Numbered from the stretch's first letter, positions 25,721 through 38,745 are shown. The stretch: 64,000 nucleotides of DNA from Casuarius casuarius (GCA_003342895.1 PTFA01000195.1:558001-622000); one strand, 5' to 3'. Numbers and translations: made by a program. The notes: generated from the sequence alone by a model not told the origin.

Positions 25721-26564
25721 CTGACAGCCCTGGGCTTATGAGAATTTGGTTTTTCTGTAACACCATTCTGCAGTCCCCCTGTGGTTCTGCCTTCCCCCAG
25801 TGTTTTCTGTAGTGTTTTCATTTTTTTTTAAGTGCTGTTGCATGCAATGCTGAGAATGGATTATTCCTTGTTATGAATTTATATGGTGCCCTAAGGGTCC
25901 CTTGATTTGTACTGTAGAGCATCTCATGAATAGATCTCAGTTGGGACCTGAGAGCTATGAAGTGAGGCTGAGCAGTTCACTCTCTTCTAGATGAACTGTG
26001 AACAGGGGATTCCAGTGATATACGGAGAGACAGGCTTGCTGCTGAGGGTGAAGGCTTACAAGATGCTCCTCTTAACAGACCAGCTGGGAAAGAGTTCAAA
26101 AAATAATGCACATTTCCACTTTTTCTTCTGAGCAAATAGCCCCCCCACCCACCCACTGCAAAAAATTCTCTGCAAACCATCCTGTGAAGTTAAGTTAACA
26201 ATAAACATCTGCTGTAGAAAGCTCAAATGACAGTCAGCCATTTCCGTTCCACACATATGTGTTCACCAGTGTATATACGGGGTCTGGATGAGTGGATGCC
26301 CTCTGAAATCAGGGAGTGAGCCTGTGGCTGGGGGGGCTATACTTGCATCTGCATCCTGCCTGCATGGCAACCCGGAAAGGTATAAACCCACTCTGCTGAA
26401 CAGCAACCCAGCACTGAGCGCAAACTAGCAAACACTAGAAAGTAAAGCTTATTTATTTGGGGTCTTTCACACAAAGTTTAGGTTACACAGCTTCCAAATA
26501 CAAGGTAAAGCAAGCTGATTCCCTGAAGACATGCCCTCAGTGCTATATACAAAAGCAGAGTTGC
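25721..26564. other. unique non-coding DNA with an isolated TATA box
   Basis: TATAAA occurs at 26381-26386 in a less AT-rich context, preceded by a G-run at 26330. No CCAAT box or downstream gene is visible. Nothing else is recognised. Confidence 0.4.
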
Positions 26565-26700
26565 ACTGGGAGTCAGGCAACTGTGTTCTTTTTCTTCCTG
26601 GGTCTGCTATGTAACATTATGTCCTTGTTTACTCTCTGATCCTTTGTCTCTGCTGTCTAAAGAGACTCTACGTTCTTGAGGACATGGGCTGTCTGCCTCA
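26565..26700 (+). repeat. MIR-like SINE fossil
   Basis: TGGGAGTCAGGCAACTGTGT, then TCCTGGGTCTGCTATGTAAC, matches the MIR 5' core 'ggagtcagacctgggttc...gctctgccactaac'. A degraded 'cctcagttt...ctgt' section follows. Orientation follows the MIR consensus. Confidence 0.55.
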
Positions 26701-29700
26701 TAGTTGAGCTTGGTTGTCTTCTCCGGATATTGATACTACCATAGGGATTCTCTGTTAACATCTCATAGAGAAACAGAGCTGCAGAAGGCCAGATCTTATA
26801 TATAATTCCCCCAAAAACCCCTACTGTTCAGTGATACCAAAGTCATGCCTTCCGCAGCAGCTGTTTAGTAGCACAGGAAACCTGGTGAGACATATAAGCA
26901 ACGTATTGCTAGTTATGGCTTTAGATACCTTTAAAAAACCTGGGGCTTATATGAGCATAATGGAATCACCATTCCTGAGTGCAAAAAGGTCTGCTAACAA
27001 AAGACCGGGTTAACTAGGACAAATTGCTAGACAGATAGATAGAGGTTTTTTAGGGCTTTGGGGGATTTGTTTGTTTATATCATCTATAACTATAGTAGGC
27101 GTTTCTGCCAGCACTTGGAGGGAAACCATATTTCTTCATATGCCAGCATATGAAGCATAGCTGGTCAGCATAGTTGTAGTCCAAGTTCCCTCCTCCTCCA
27201 GGGAAAGAGGAATTCACAAACAAGGTTGGAGAAGGAACAAGAAATTGAACTCAAGTTTCTGATATTTCAGATGCTGACAGCCTATGCAAATACCTGTTTC
27301 ACTGAATGGAGAAATAAAGGGGAAATCTCTCTGCTAAAGAATTTCCCTGGGCACGCCCCTCCAAAAAATGGCAGAAAGGTAACTCAGGGCTTCAGAAGGG
27401 GCTTTTGATGAATGCTGGGAGCTTAAAAAGAAAAAAAAAAAGATCATCTTGGCGATACGTTAGAATGAGAGTGTCAGGCCCATGTGTTGAATATATTCTG
27501 CCACAACTATTATCCTCACTAATGATGTTTCCATGAAAACATAAAGATCAAGGAAAGAAAAAGGAATAACAACAACATCTTTCATTGTGTTGCTGTGTGT
27601 CTGATAAAGTCATTAGGGAAAACAAGAAAATGGCTTTTTGATGCTGATGCTGCATAAACATGTTTTCTGAAGGAAAATGTTTTCACATTATCCTAAGAGG
27701 TGAAAAAGAGGAGAGATTAAACTCCCAGACCTCCCACACTCAGGGGTGATGTCCTCTTGCCCCAGTTGACAGAGCGGGGGAATGGTTTGGGCAAATGATG
27801 ATAGAGATGGGTAAAGGGGCATAATAATCCTCTCTATGTGGAAGATGTTCAGAACAGGGAGTGAAATGACTCACAGCAGCCAGGGCAAAGCAGAGTTCAT
27901 GAAAGGAGCTACAGTCAATCTAGTCAGCTGAGCACTTTGCATGAAGTGATCCACTTGAACAAGAAGGATCGTCTTACCACAACGCTGACACTTCAGAGAA
28001 CCTGTTTCAGTTCCTGAGACTGCCATAGGTAAGCACCTATGGTCCACTGTTAGGAAGGGCTGAGTCCTAACTCAAACTTTCCATTTTCCATATTGTGTCC
28101 ATGAAGGCATGGACTGAGGCCACCGTTGGCAGTTCCCATGATAGGGACCATCCAGACTGTCTGGAGGAACAGAAAAGATGTAGTCAAGACCATAGGCCCT
28201 GCAGACCATCTTTTCAGCAAATGTCCAGAGCTCAGATTTTTCTAGTCAGTGTATATACCTTGAGCTCAAGGTACAGACAAACAAACTAGCAGTGGAGAGA
28301 GCCAGTGTCCCAGTGACCAGTGGACTAAAAGCCGCTCCTGAGACAGGAGTTCACTATGAACCCAATATTCAGTGTTATATAGGCTGCCTCTAGCTTCTTA
28401 TTTAGTATCTTGATCTCTGGAACATGGAAAAATGTTGCGGAATAGTTTCTTTGTACAGTTTTTCTGTGCAGGAACTACTGTTTGATGCATGTACCACGAA
28501 AAGGGCATTTCTGCATAGCTCTGTGCAAAGTAGTCTTAGTCATTCCCCTATTTTGACTCCATAGCTTGCATGTCTGGCAGTTCTGTGCATTGTAGAGATA
28601 ATATATAAGTCCTAAAACAACATAGTCAAACTATATCTCTTACATAAATAAATTAGATCACACCATACCATGATATAGCTGTATCACTTCTCATTTTACA
28701 GCTAGTTTGCTTAGCTTGTTAGTTTTCTATTTTATTAGTTTGCCTTGGAGAACCTCCTCACCTCATTAGGAATGGTGGGACTTCACACTGAGAAAGCTGA
28801 GAGAGTTTAAAGTTTTGTTATTTATGCAAGCTTTTTGTCAAACTTAGATTTTTAATAACAACCAAAATGCACACACACACACACACACACCCACACACAC
28901 ACACAAAAAAAAAAAAAAGCTGATGAAAATTGGCCTTCTTGTTTCAACAAGTTGGTCTAATTCTGTTACACTGAGTAACCTCAAGGGCAAGGAAAAAACC
29001 CCAGCTATCAAAGCACTGCTTGGCCAATTAAACTCAACCAGGTACTTTTTGTTTGGCTGAGAGAATGAGATGAGGATAGGGTGAGGGTGAAGGAACTCTT
29101 TCAGGGAATCCTAAAAGAGCTGATCTCATTAACTTTTCCATGGGGGCAGAAGTTTTCTGTGTTATGTTATCTGATGCCCACAGCCCATGCCAGAAGTAAC
29201 CTCTGTGCCACCTGCAGCTAGCAGGCTCTTTAGATCTCTGAAGGCCCAAATTAGCTCTGTCACTTTATAGGGGCTCTAGAAACAACTTTTCTTTAAAGGT
29301 ATTATACCTCTTTCCATCCTTTTTTTTCCAAATCAAGCCTTACTTTTTTTTTTCTTCCTTATTTTCCTTCATCTTTAACCCCTTTCTTTTGCCTATTTTT
29401 TTTCTTCAACCTCATTTCGAAGATCTGGCAGCTCAGATCTGTAATAGGTTTTCCTGCTGGACAGCTTTATAATTGGGACTGCAGAGTTCTGAAAGCATGC
29501 CAGCTATGTCGTCATCAAACAGCAAAGCCCTCATTAGCGCCCAAGTTGTAAGAGCATGTGTACGTTTTCAGAGGAACTTTCCCATTAGTGGCTAGTAGGT
29601 GTCCAGGAGCAAAGATCATTGGCTCTTTTGTAGCTGGCCTTTAAATAAAGGATTTTACCTATTGAAGCGAAATATTTTCCTTTGTCCCACTGTGTTTTCC

Positions 29701-29994
29701 ATTGTAATGGGGATGTGTCGATATCATTTGGCTTCTGAAGTGGTGCTTGATATGACAAGAAACCACTCTCCAAATGCTAATTGTCCTGAGGTTGCATTAT
29801 TTATGCAGCAGAAGCAAAAGTGGGATGTTCCACATGCACACTTTTCTTCTTCTAAGTATCTCTTTGATTCTTCAATGTGATAGAGTAACCTCTCTCTTCT
29901 TGCTGTACATGGCTGAGCTGCAGTATTTATTCACAAAAGCTGAATTTTATTTTGTTTTATTTTTTAAAAAGGGAGAGAGGCATGTCTAATGGTT
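26701..29994. other. unique non-coding DNA
   Basis: No gene is recognised. It contains a 22-bp near-palindrome at 27134-27155 and a CA microsatellite at 28870. The stretch at about 29430-29790 is of mixed composition and CNE-like, but this cannot be tested without alignment. Confidence 0.5.
28870..28918. repeat. (CA)n microsatellite with poly(A) extension
   Basis: About 18 CA units with one CC interruption, followed by A14. Confidence 0.95.
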
Positions 29995-30165
29995 AGTATG
30001 GCAAAGTTTGAACCTAGTCTCCAGATCAAACTCTCCTCCAGATTCATTGTTGTAAGACATTTAAGTTATCTATACCTTAGGGCATGAATGGGGAAATAAG
30101 AACAGCTATATTGCCTTACCATTTGGAGCTATTTTGAGAATAAAAGTTTTTATGTAAGTTAAAAA
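29995..30165 (+). repeat. MIR-like SINE fossil
   Basis: GTTTGAACCTAGTCTCCAGA at the left, then GACATTTAAGTTATCTATAC, GGGGAAATAAGAACAGCTAT and GAGCTATTTTGAGAATAAAA, keep the MIR order: 'cgaaccc', 'ttaacctct', 'aaaatggggataat', then 'gttgtgaggattaaa'. Diverged. Confidence 0.5.
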
Positions 30166-31469
30166 TCCTTAAGTGAAACATATTCTTTAGAAACAAAATA
30201 ATTTCATCTTTCTGTTGAAGAAGCATACTAAATAAGTACCTAGAGAGAATCAATATAACCTGATCAGCTATTTTTTCAGGTTGCTATTTTTCTTTTAATA
30301 TGATACGGAGATTTTTAAATAAAGCTAGCAGGAAGTCTTCTACCAGCACTCTTTTTTCCTTCAGAAAATGCTTGTCAAAACTGCATGCTTGTGCAAAAAT
30401 GTATCAATTCTGATAAAATTTCATTATGAAGGAGTCTGAGAAGATTGTTCTGATGAGCTTATAATGGAACAGAATGTTCTGATATTTCCATCTCAGTACA
30501 ACCTTTTTGTATCATTTTAAGACTGGTTATAGTGTGTAAAATCAAACACCAACATTGCATAGAATCATTTCACTTTCTTTGAAAAGGAAGGTTTCAAATC
30601 ACAATCATTATTATTACTACTACTATTATTTTATTTCAGACTTTTGTTTCCTGGTAGATTTCACATGTTTGTTCTATTATTATTAGCCCATTAAAAAGAG
30701 TGAAAACTATGGAAATAATGTAATTTCCTGTGAAACAGAAAACCCATTTGCTGCCAGACTCTCCTCTAAAAAGCATATTGGAAAAATACGAGTGGACAAT
30801 TTTGTAGATGCGTAAGGTAGGGTTCATGTCACCTACTGTTAGACATCAAAAGTTCCATGTCTATGTCTGAAAAAGTAATCTGTCTCTATGATCAGTTGAG
30901 AAAAATAGGTGCCACTACAAGATTTAACTCATGGATTTTAGAATGGGATAAAGTTCAGGTAACAGGAAGCTCAGACTTAGATACCCCACTCCCAGATATC
31001 TAGATGAGAGTCAGATGGGTAAATGCAAAGTCTACAGTGCCAAACCTGATGTTTAAGCTCTTCTTTCAAGCCTTTCTGTATAATGAATGATGAGAAAGAG
31101 ACACTTTTCCATCTGGTCTTAAGATAGGTGGGTAAAAAAGATCAGACAAATCATTTCCTAAATGTGTCTGTTTATTTCCAAATGGAGGATAACACATGAG
31201 CACAGCAGTAGACTTCCACATTGTGGATGTAAATCCCACCTTTAGCATGAATAGGTTCCATTGTTTTCTTCGTTCTTTTCATTGTTATAGTCTCCATTTC
31301 TTCAGCGCAGAAATGAGAGGAAAGGATAAAAAGTCACAAAGCTATTGCTTTATTTAGAATATAGGATAGAAAGAGTTCTGTGTATTTTATTTAAGTTCTT
31401 TTTTCATTAGAATTATTCTCAAAACTCAACAAGCTTTATGATACTTTTATTTCTGACTACCCAGTGCTG
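30166..31469. other. unique AT-rich non-coding DNA
   Basis: Nothing recognised apart from a (TTA)n-like run near 30605-30635. Confidence 0.5.
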
Positions 31470-31565
31470 TTGTTCTGGACCAGAACCCCCTCTCTGCTTG
31501 GTGCTTTATATATGAAATTGGAATGTTGCTATCCTGTCACTACAAGCTTACAATGTCAGAAGACA
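31470..31565 (-). repeat. ancient SINE tail fragment, antisense
   Basis: TCTGGACCAGAACCCCCTCT, then GCTTGGTGCTTTATATATGA and CTACAAGCTTACAATGTCAG, reads as the complement of the amniote SINE tail: 'ggaccagggccccattgtgctaggtgctgtacaaac...agagcttacaatct'. The order of blocks is conserved. Confidence 0.55.
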
Positions 31566-33109
31566 ACTGCACGAATTGCCAGGCAACAGTGTCAATTTCA
31601 GAAATCTCAGAAAGGTTTAAGTTTTACCATTTAATACATATTGAGTACAAATGAAAATGTCACTCCTATCCTCTGCCAACAGAGAAGGCAGAACAAGAGA
31701 AAGTCTCTGTGCGCAAGAGGACATGTGTTATTCCCTCCTCCTCCCATGTGCCTAGATTCTGATCTCAGTTACAATAGTACAAATCTGCCCTGTAATTATT
31801 TTGGATTCACATAATTGCAAATAAGACCAGAAACCAGTCTACTCTGGTGAACCATTTTCTAATAAAAGCATAGATGTGATTTATAACAATGGAAGATATG
31901 GACTATTGCTTTTGTTGTCATTGTCCATTCTCTCTTTTCTTCTCTCTTCTGTCCTTTCTCTTCTTCCTCAGACCAGGTTTCTTTACATCATTACAATCGC
32001 ATGTTGTCTCTCAGCTACTAGTAACTCCAATAACCTGTCAAACAATACAACAAAAATTGTTATCTGTAAAATGATGCTCAAAACAAGGGGAATTTTTTTT
32101 TAACTAAATGTTTTTAAAGGGTTTCCTCAGAAATGACACCTGTGCCTCATCCCCTGAGGAAACTAACAGAAAAAAAAGAAGAAAAAAACAAATGCCTACA
32201 CAATAGAAGAAAGAAAATACAAAGAGGAAATCCAATACTGTGTATTAACTCACAAAGAGAAACAGTGAGTAAAGTGCTAGGCTTATCATTGACTGGAATG
32301 AAAAAAGATTACCCAATAAATTTATCCCTTGTGTTGATGCAGAGCTTTTCACAGACCTGCAACAGAAATGAATCCGGACCTACAAAATTACTTATATAAA
32401 AGAAACAGTAACAGCAAAACCAACAAAACACTTCAGGATGGCATTTTTGTCTTTTTTTTCCTACCTACATAAATGCCAAGATTAAACTTCTCCCATCATA
32501 TTTACCCTCGGCATTTGCTGTAAGTAGTAGCACTTCTTACCGTTCTATGTTGTAGAGATGGGAACATTTTAATGATGGGAGAGATGTCCGAAAACAGCCC
32601 AAATCCCATTTTTTCTAGGAAATCTGGTCCTTTTAACAACCATGAGACATTTTAAAAATTTGGCTCACAGTGCCATCATGGATAGATCTATCTACAGGCT
32701 CATGGGAGCTCTACGGCTTTGGCTTATAACACCCAAGTAGAAGAGACTTCTTAAAATGAATTGGTAAGACTGTGAGAGCTGAATCCCAACTCCATCAAAA
32801 CAAATAGCAAATCTCCCAGTTATTTCAGTTGATTTGCCCAAACATCTTACAGGCTTACGTCAGGGTTCTGTTTGATAATATTTTGGCATACTAGGGTTCA
32901 TCAAACTGAATATACTCTCTCTAACAGTAACAAATGATGGATGCATAGGTAAACTAAACATACAGTGGCATTTTGTCAAAACACTCTTTCAGTCTCTAAT
33001 ATTGTCTGCAATTTGTGGTGCAGGGATTTCCAAGATAAGGTGTTGCCTTTTTGTAACCTTGATGGCTTTTTCTTTCATGAAAGCCCTTTTATGAACCTAT
33101 ATATCTGCA
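31566..33109. other. unique AT-rich non-coding DNA
   Basis: Includes a T/C-rich tract at 31925-31970. No gene is recognised. Confidence 0.5.
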
Positions 33110-33260
33110 CCTAAACTCCAAAAGTTTCTGCAGCAAGGAGTTCCACAGCTTAAGAAGTTTGCTGTGTTTACAGTCAAGAAGAACATCCTTCATTTTTTGG
33201 TTTTGAGCTTGCCTTTTACTGGTGTCACTTGATGTCCTCTAGTTCTTCTGTTGAAAAAAA
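33110..33260 (-). repeat. ancient CR1-related fossil, antisense
   Basis: GCAAGGAGTTCCACAGCTTA, then CATTTTTTGGTTTTGAGCTT, GCCTTTTACTGGTGTCACTT and GATGTCCTCTAGTTCTTCTG, resembles the complement of the C-terminal ORF2 block of old amniote CR1-type LINEs (sense peptide pattern ...TRG...K...FF...RV...WNSLP). It probably belongs to the same family as the fossil at 14140-14490. It ends about 220 bp before CR1 copy C, which lies in the opposite orientation. Confidence 0.45.
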
Positions 33261-33474
33261 TGTTCACCAAATGAAATCTGCAAGGCATAAAGACTGGAAG
33301 TCTTCTGTTGACTTCGAGGTTTCTTGGATCAGTCTCGTAACAATTCCTACTATAGAGACTCGGAGGAGATCGAGGGTTAATATAAAGGAGCAGGCTCAGT
33401 GCTTATCCTTCCGCATTTGTAAGACTGACTCTTCAAATAGAAGTAGGTAGACACTGGCTGAGGAATATCAATAT

Positions 33475-35130
33475 GCTTAAACAAGTGAAGGTTGGGGGCA
33501 GATTGGCTGCAGTGTCCATGATACAGGGAAGTTCAGGATCCTGAGAGAAGAAAACAAGTCAAATAGCTGGTTCACAATCCTGGCCTTCAGGAAAGCAGAC
33601 TTTGGCCTGGTCAGGGACCTGCTTGGAAGACTCCCTTGAGATACGGCCGTGGAGGAAAGAGGGGTGTAGGATAGCTAGTTGATTTTCAGTCATCTTCTCG
33701 AAGCTCAAGCATGGTCCATCCCAAACAGTAGAAAATCAAGCAAAGAGGGCAGAGGCCTGCATGGATGAACAAGAAATTCCTGACAGAACTCAAATATGAA
33801 AAACAAGCATAGGGGAGGTAGAAGCAGGGTCAGACAACTTGGAATACAGAGACACTATCTGAGTGTGCAGGGATGGGATTAGGAAAGCCAAAGACTGTCT
33901 GGAGTTGAATTTGGCAAGGTATGTGAAGAGCAACAGGAAGGCCTTCTTCAGCAGCAAAAGGAAGACTAGGAAAATATGGCCCCACTTCTGAATGGGATAG
34001 GAGACCTGTGACGTGGAAAAACCTGAGGCACTCAATGCCTTCTTTGCCTCAATCTTTCCTGGTAAGACTGGGACTCATAAATCCCAAGCCCTTGAGACCA
34101 GAGGGAAAGGCTGGAGCAAGGAAGACTTACCCTTGATGCAAGAGGATCAGGCTAGGGAACACTTAAACAAACTGAATGTACACAGGCACGTGGGCTCTGA
34201 TGGGACACATCCATGAATGCTGAGGGAGCTGGCCAATGTCATTGTGAGGCCACTCTTAATTATTTTTGAAATGTCATGGAAATTGGGGGAAGTTCCTGAG
34301 GAAGTAAATATCACTCTCACTGTCAAGAAATGCAAGCAGGAGGATCCGGGGAGCTAAAAGCAGATGAGCCTCACCTTGATGCCTGGGAAGGTGATGGAGC
34401 AAATGTTTCTGGAAACCATTTCCAAATACATGGAGGACAAGAAGGTGATTGGGAGTATCCAGCATGGATTCATGAAGTGGAAATCAGGTCTGAACAACTT
34501 GATAGCCTTCTACTACAAAATGACTAGCTTAGTGTCTGAGGAGAGAGCAGTGGATGTTTATTTTGACTTTAGCAAGGCTTTCAACACTATCTCCATTTGA
34601 CATCTCTCTCCTCATAGACAAACTGATGAAGAACAGGCTAGATAAATGGGCAGTGAGGTGGACTGGATTTACTGGAGCAAGTCCAGCAAAGGGCCACAGA
34701 GACAATTAAGGGATTGGAGCATCTCTCATAAGAGAGAGCTGCACCTGCTTAGCCTGGAGAAGAGAAGATTCAGTGGGCATCTTCTCAATGTGTATAAATA
34801 TCCGATGAAGGAGTAAAGAAGACAGACAGAGTCAAACTCTTCTCCGTGGTGCCCAGTGATAGGACAAGAGGCAATGGTCACAAACTGAAACACAGGAAAT
34901 TCCACTTGAACATAAGAAAACACTTCTTTACTGTGAGCGTGGTTGAACACTGGAATAGGTTGCCCAGAGAATTTGTGGAGTCTCTATCCTTGAAGATATT
35001 CAAAATCTGATTGGATATGATTGTGGGCAATTTGTTCTAGCTGTCCCAAGGGAGTCAAGGGATTTGGACCAGATGATCTCCAGAGGTCTCTTCCAATACC
35101 AACTAGTCTGTTATTTTCTGATTTTGTGAG
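33475..35130 (+). mobile_element. CR1 LINE copy C with internal deletion
   Basis: This is the longest CR1 copy. It starts in the ORF2 linker (ATTGGCTGCAGTGTCCATGA at 33501), passes TTTGGCCTGGTCAGGGACCT (33601), GGCCTGCATGGATGAACAAG (33753) and AATGCCTTCTTTGCCTCAAT (34033), and reaches RT motif A (DFSKAF, codons from 34565). At about 34660-34672 the sequence jumps from the 'cagtgaggtgga' position straight to 'tttactggagcaagtccagc'. Copy A has about 560 bp between these points, including the FADD box. It then continues through the C-terminal block and 3' UTR and ends in a decayed tail (35107-35130). The frame is interrupted by many stops. It is a dead copy. Confidence 0.95.
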
Positions 35131-37034
35131 GTTTCCAAGTGAGTAGGGGTTTGTGCTTCCAATTTTTTTTATCTTGCTAGCTAATGTGTAGGTAAAGGGA
35201 TTGGGCAGGGGATAAATAGACCACACGATACACTCTGGAGTATTATTAATCCCCAGTTCATAAATGTTAATGACTTGCTTGCTCATGGCTAATCTAGACA
35301 AAGAAGTGGTTCTGAGATTAGAAGATAAATCCTTACCTTTATGGTGAGCCCGAAGGCCTCTGAAGCATTTGGGAAAATGATATGTTAGCATCAGCACCAA
35401 TTCTACATCAGGATGCACCAGCACAGGCTTAAGTTCCTGAGAGGCATTGCATTTATCACATGATCTTTGCTGCAGGATCCCCCTGTGCACAGGCTTACCG
35501 CAAAAGTTCAAGCCATGTTGCGATTGAGAATGTAAAGAGGAAAAATATCAGAAGACACTTCAAGGCAAAATGACTGAGGCTTCCTGTCCCTGTTCCCCCA
35601 CTGCCCGCTTCACATCCTTACACTTGTTACTTTGCCAATGTGAACCACATTCTCACAGCCCTTCAGACATGCCTTCACATGGACCAGGACAGTTTGGAAG
35701 ACACCTGGGTTTTATAATCTTCCGTGAGCAATTTGAGAAGCATTATTGATAAAAATGCATTCAGGAAAACAGATATGAATCTGCTTATATCAGATTATAT
35801 ATTTGTTGAAACAGTATTTGTGGGACATTTTAATCAAGAAAAGGAGTTAGAAAATCCTAGTAGTTTATACAGTTAGACAAAAAGAAAGCGACAAGAGACA
35901 GATTAGATTGATGCGCCTTGTATCTGTATTTATTTATATGCATGTACATATTTACATGTATGTATTACACAAATACATGCAGATATGTATAAATATACAC
36001 ATGTATACACATACAGAAAGAAGCAATATGCTATACAGGCATTTCAAAGAGCCTGTTCAGACCACTAGTTACATGTTTGTGTGTGTTTTTGAGCATGAAG
36101 GATAGGGTTTTCAACATCTTCATATCTTACCTTCTATCCCTGTTGAAAGAGAGTGATGTTTTGTTGGGGTGAAGAAAGAAGAAGATATAAGAAATTACTG
36201 CAGTAAAATAAAGGCCTGTCAAGTGTCTAAATGTCCAGGCCTGAGTACTGGTAACACAGGACAGGCTTTGGTCTGCCACACTGTAATCGTAGGGGAGGCT
36301 GTTGTGATAGTAAGGAGATAAGAAGCCAAGTTCTTGTGCAAATTGCTCAGTCTTCATTATGTTTATAAAATTTTCATGAAATGTTCATGATACCATGCAA
36401 AGTTGTGTCTGCTTTTGGTCTGCCATCTAATGCCAATATTCATGTTCTGTTCTTTCATTATTTATACTGGACTGCCAAGGGAAGTAAGGATCATGTAGGC
36501 ACCTAGAGATGCTTTCTATTTACCAAACCCAACTGGACTCTGGGACAGAGACTAAGGCCTTCCTCTGGAAAATGCCATAAACAGGTCAGTTATAGCTTGC
36601 CAGAGAGCCTTACAGATGGCTGTTACCAGTAACCCAAACTCAGCTGTGCCCCATCAGAAGATGTTGGTTCACTAAAACTTTTGTCTTTATTAAATAGGAA
36701 AAGTTTCTCAGATATAAGCTGAAATTGTGTCGGAAAAATAGAAATGAAATGAGGATTGCTAACCATAAAATACTCAAGTCTTTTTGTTTTAAAACATGTT
36801 TCACATCAAAGAAGCATCACAGTCAAAACTGCTACTCTTTTGCATGTTACAATATTTATTCAAAGAGAAATATCACCAAGTAAAAAGTTTGAAAGCCGTA
36901 CCCGTGGAATGGTTCAATCCTGGAGACATTCCCAGGGCTTGCACAGAAATGAAGTTCATCTGAACCAGGTGTAGCAGACATTAACGGTGTGTTAACTGAA
37001 TGCCCTAATTGTCAGTATTCTGGCTCATCTGAAA
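35131..37034. other. unique non-coding DNA with ATGTA-rich tract
   Basis: Region 35930-36020 is a degenerate (ATGTATAC)-like tract. The open frames beside CR1 copy C are antisense artefacts. No gene is recognised. Confidence 0.5.
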
Positions 37035-38745
37035 CAGAAGTTAAGAAGTACAGAAAATTCATAAAGGCCTCAAGGAAAAATTCTGTTGCTGGCAGGGCTC
37101 AGAACAATGCAAAAGAGAATTTTTTTCAAGTCAGTAAGAGTAAAAGAGATTCTAAGAGTGGAATATTCCCATTACTAAATGGGAATAGTCAAAATGATAA
37201 TAAGGAAGTACAAAAGGAAACCTTTTCTATGAAAAATTACCTTTCATATTTGAAAGAATGAAGCACTTGTATTAGATGAGGTCAATGAATTACTTTTCAG
37301 TCCGGTAGTAACTAAGAAAGATACAGGAATAATATTTCTAGGCATAAACATTTACAAATCAATAGGGTCTGAAATTCTCATTTAAAGATCCTAAGGGTGA
37401 GCTGTAAGGGACCACCTTCCTGTTGACATGAAATTGTAAAAATTCTTTAAAAAGAGTAGCATACTAGAAAGATAACAATAAAGCTCCAGTACCAAAAAAA
37501 AATCAAAAAGTTAGATGCTAGTTCTGGGTAAAACAATGGAAAATCTGATGAGACTGTAATTAAAATAAAAGAATATAATCAAAACAAATTTAAAAAAAGA
37601 TTTTATGGAAAATAGGTCCCATAAAGCAAAACCAATCTAAGCTTTGAAGGTGGTTACAAGTTGGTTGGTGAAAGCAGTTCTTCTACTATGCTATACATTA
37701 TTGTTTTCCTCATTTCAGCACACCATTTTGATTAAAAATGTGCACTACATGGTATCAATAAAGCACACAGTTCTCTCTACTAGCCTGAGAGGTGGTTAAC
37801 TGACAGCTGTGCAAAAATTGTTATCAATAGAGAATCACCACTGAATATGAGAGGTTTAGGGAAAAGCTTAACGCTCATCAACATTTTAAACAGGGAGCTG
37901 GAAGGAAATATAAAATCATTACTGATAGAATTTGCAGATGACACAATATTTATCCTTCCATTAGCTGGTAGAGGGATAAATATTGATGATATCCAAGCAG
38001 TCATACAAAAGCATCTGGATTGCTTGGTAAACTAGTCTCTGCCACCCACAATATTTTGTTTTGCTGTGTTTTGTTCTTTAAACGCAAGCATGTATGTGGG
38101 GGAAAAAAAAAACATGCACCCCAGACGCAGAATGGAGCACAGGATCTTGGAAACTGGAGACTTTGAAAAGGATTTAGGTGGCATTGTGGAAATACTGCTT
38201 AAGATTGGCTTTAAGAGCGATACTGTGAGAAAAGAAGCTAGTGTGATCTTGAGCTGCATAAATATGGAAGAAGTGGGAAGGAGTGAAGAAAATATTTTAT
38301 TTCAGTACTCCGCACTCATAGGACTGATAGTAGAATATAATTGTGACATCTGCATGAATAAAAATAAGGAGTTTATTAAAAAAAATGAGCTGGGTGCAGA
38401 AAAGAGCCATGGAAATGATTTCAGGTCCAGAGAAAATGCTTCACAGAGAGAGACTAAAGAGCTCAATCTGTTTAGCCTATTAAAATGAAGACTGAGAGGT
38501 GACTGCAGTACAGCATATCAGTACCTTCACAGGGGAAAAATGCTGGGTATTAATGGGCTCTTTAATCTAGCGGGGAAAGGCACATCAAGAACTAATGGCT
38601 GGGAGCTGAAGCCAGACAAATTCAAATTAGAAATTAGGCACAATGGAGGAGATGATTAACCAGCGGCACAAACTACTGAGGGAAAAAGTGTATTCTCCAT
38701 CGCTTGATATCTTCAAAATCAGAAGAGACCTTTTTTTTTAGATTT
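37035..38745 (+). mobile_element. ancient CR1/L3-like LINE, heavily decayed
   Basis: Three collinear segments on the + strand still translate into LINE ORF2-like blocks. Segment 37040-37230 has KKYRKFIKASRKN and SKSGIFPLLNGN, the linker between endonuclease and RT. Segment 37847-38035 carries LLIEFADDTIF, with FADDT at 37931-37945, the RT catalytic motif C. Segment 38066-38735 has MHPRRRMEHRILETGDFEKD, then GCAGAAAAGAGCCATGGAAA, GAGCTCAATCTGTTTAGCCT and TTGATATCTTCAAAATCAGA, the C-terminal/3' region of old amniote CR1-type elements. The stretch between 37260 and 37840 is not recognisable. It is more diverged than copies A-C and so probably much older. The exact subfamily is unknown. Confidence 0.75.

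Noticed and set aside
26381..26386. TATAAA as a second core promoter
   Set aside because: No CCAAT box or other element in register and no downstream exon, so it is only noted.
34984..35511. 175-codon minus-strand open frame
   Set aside because: It begins in unique DNA and runs antisense through the CR1 copy C 3' end. No domain was seen.
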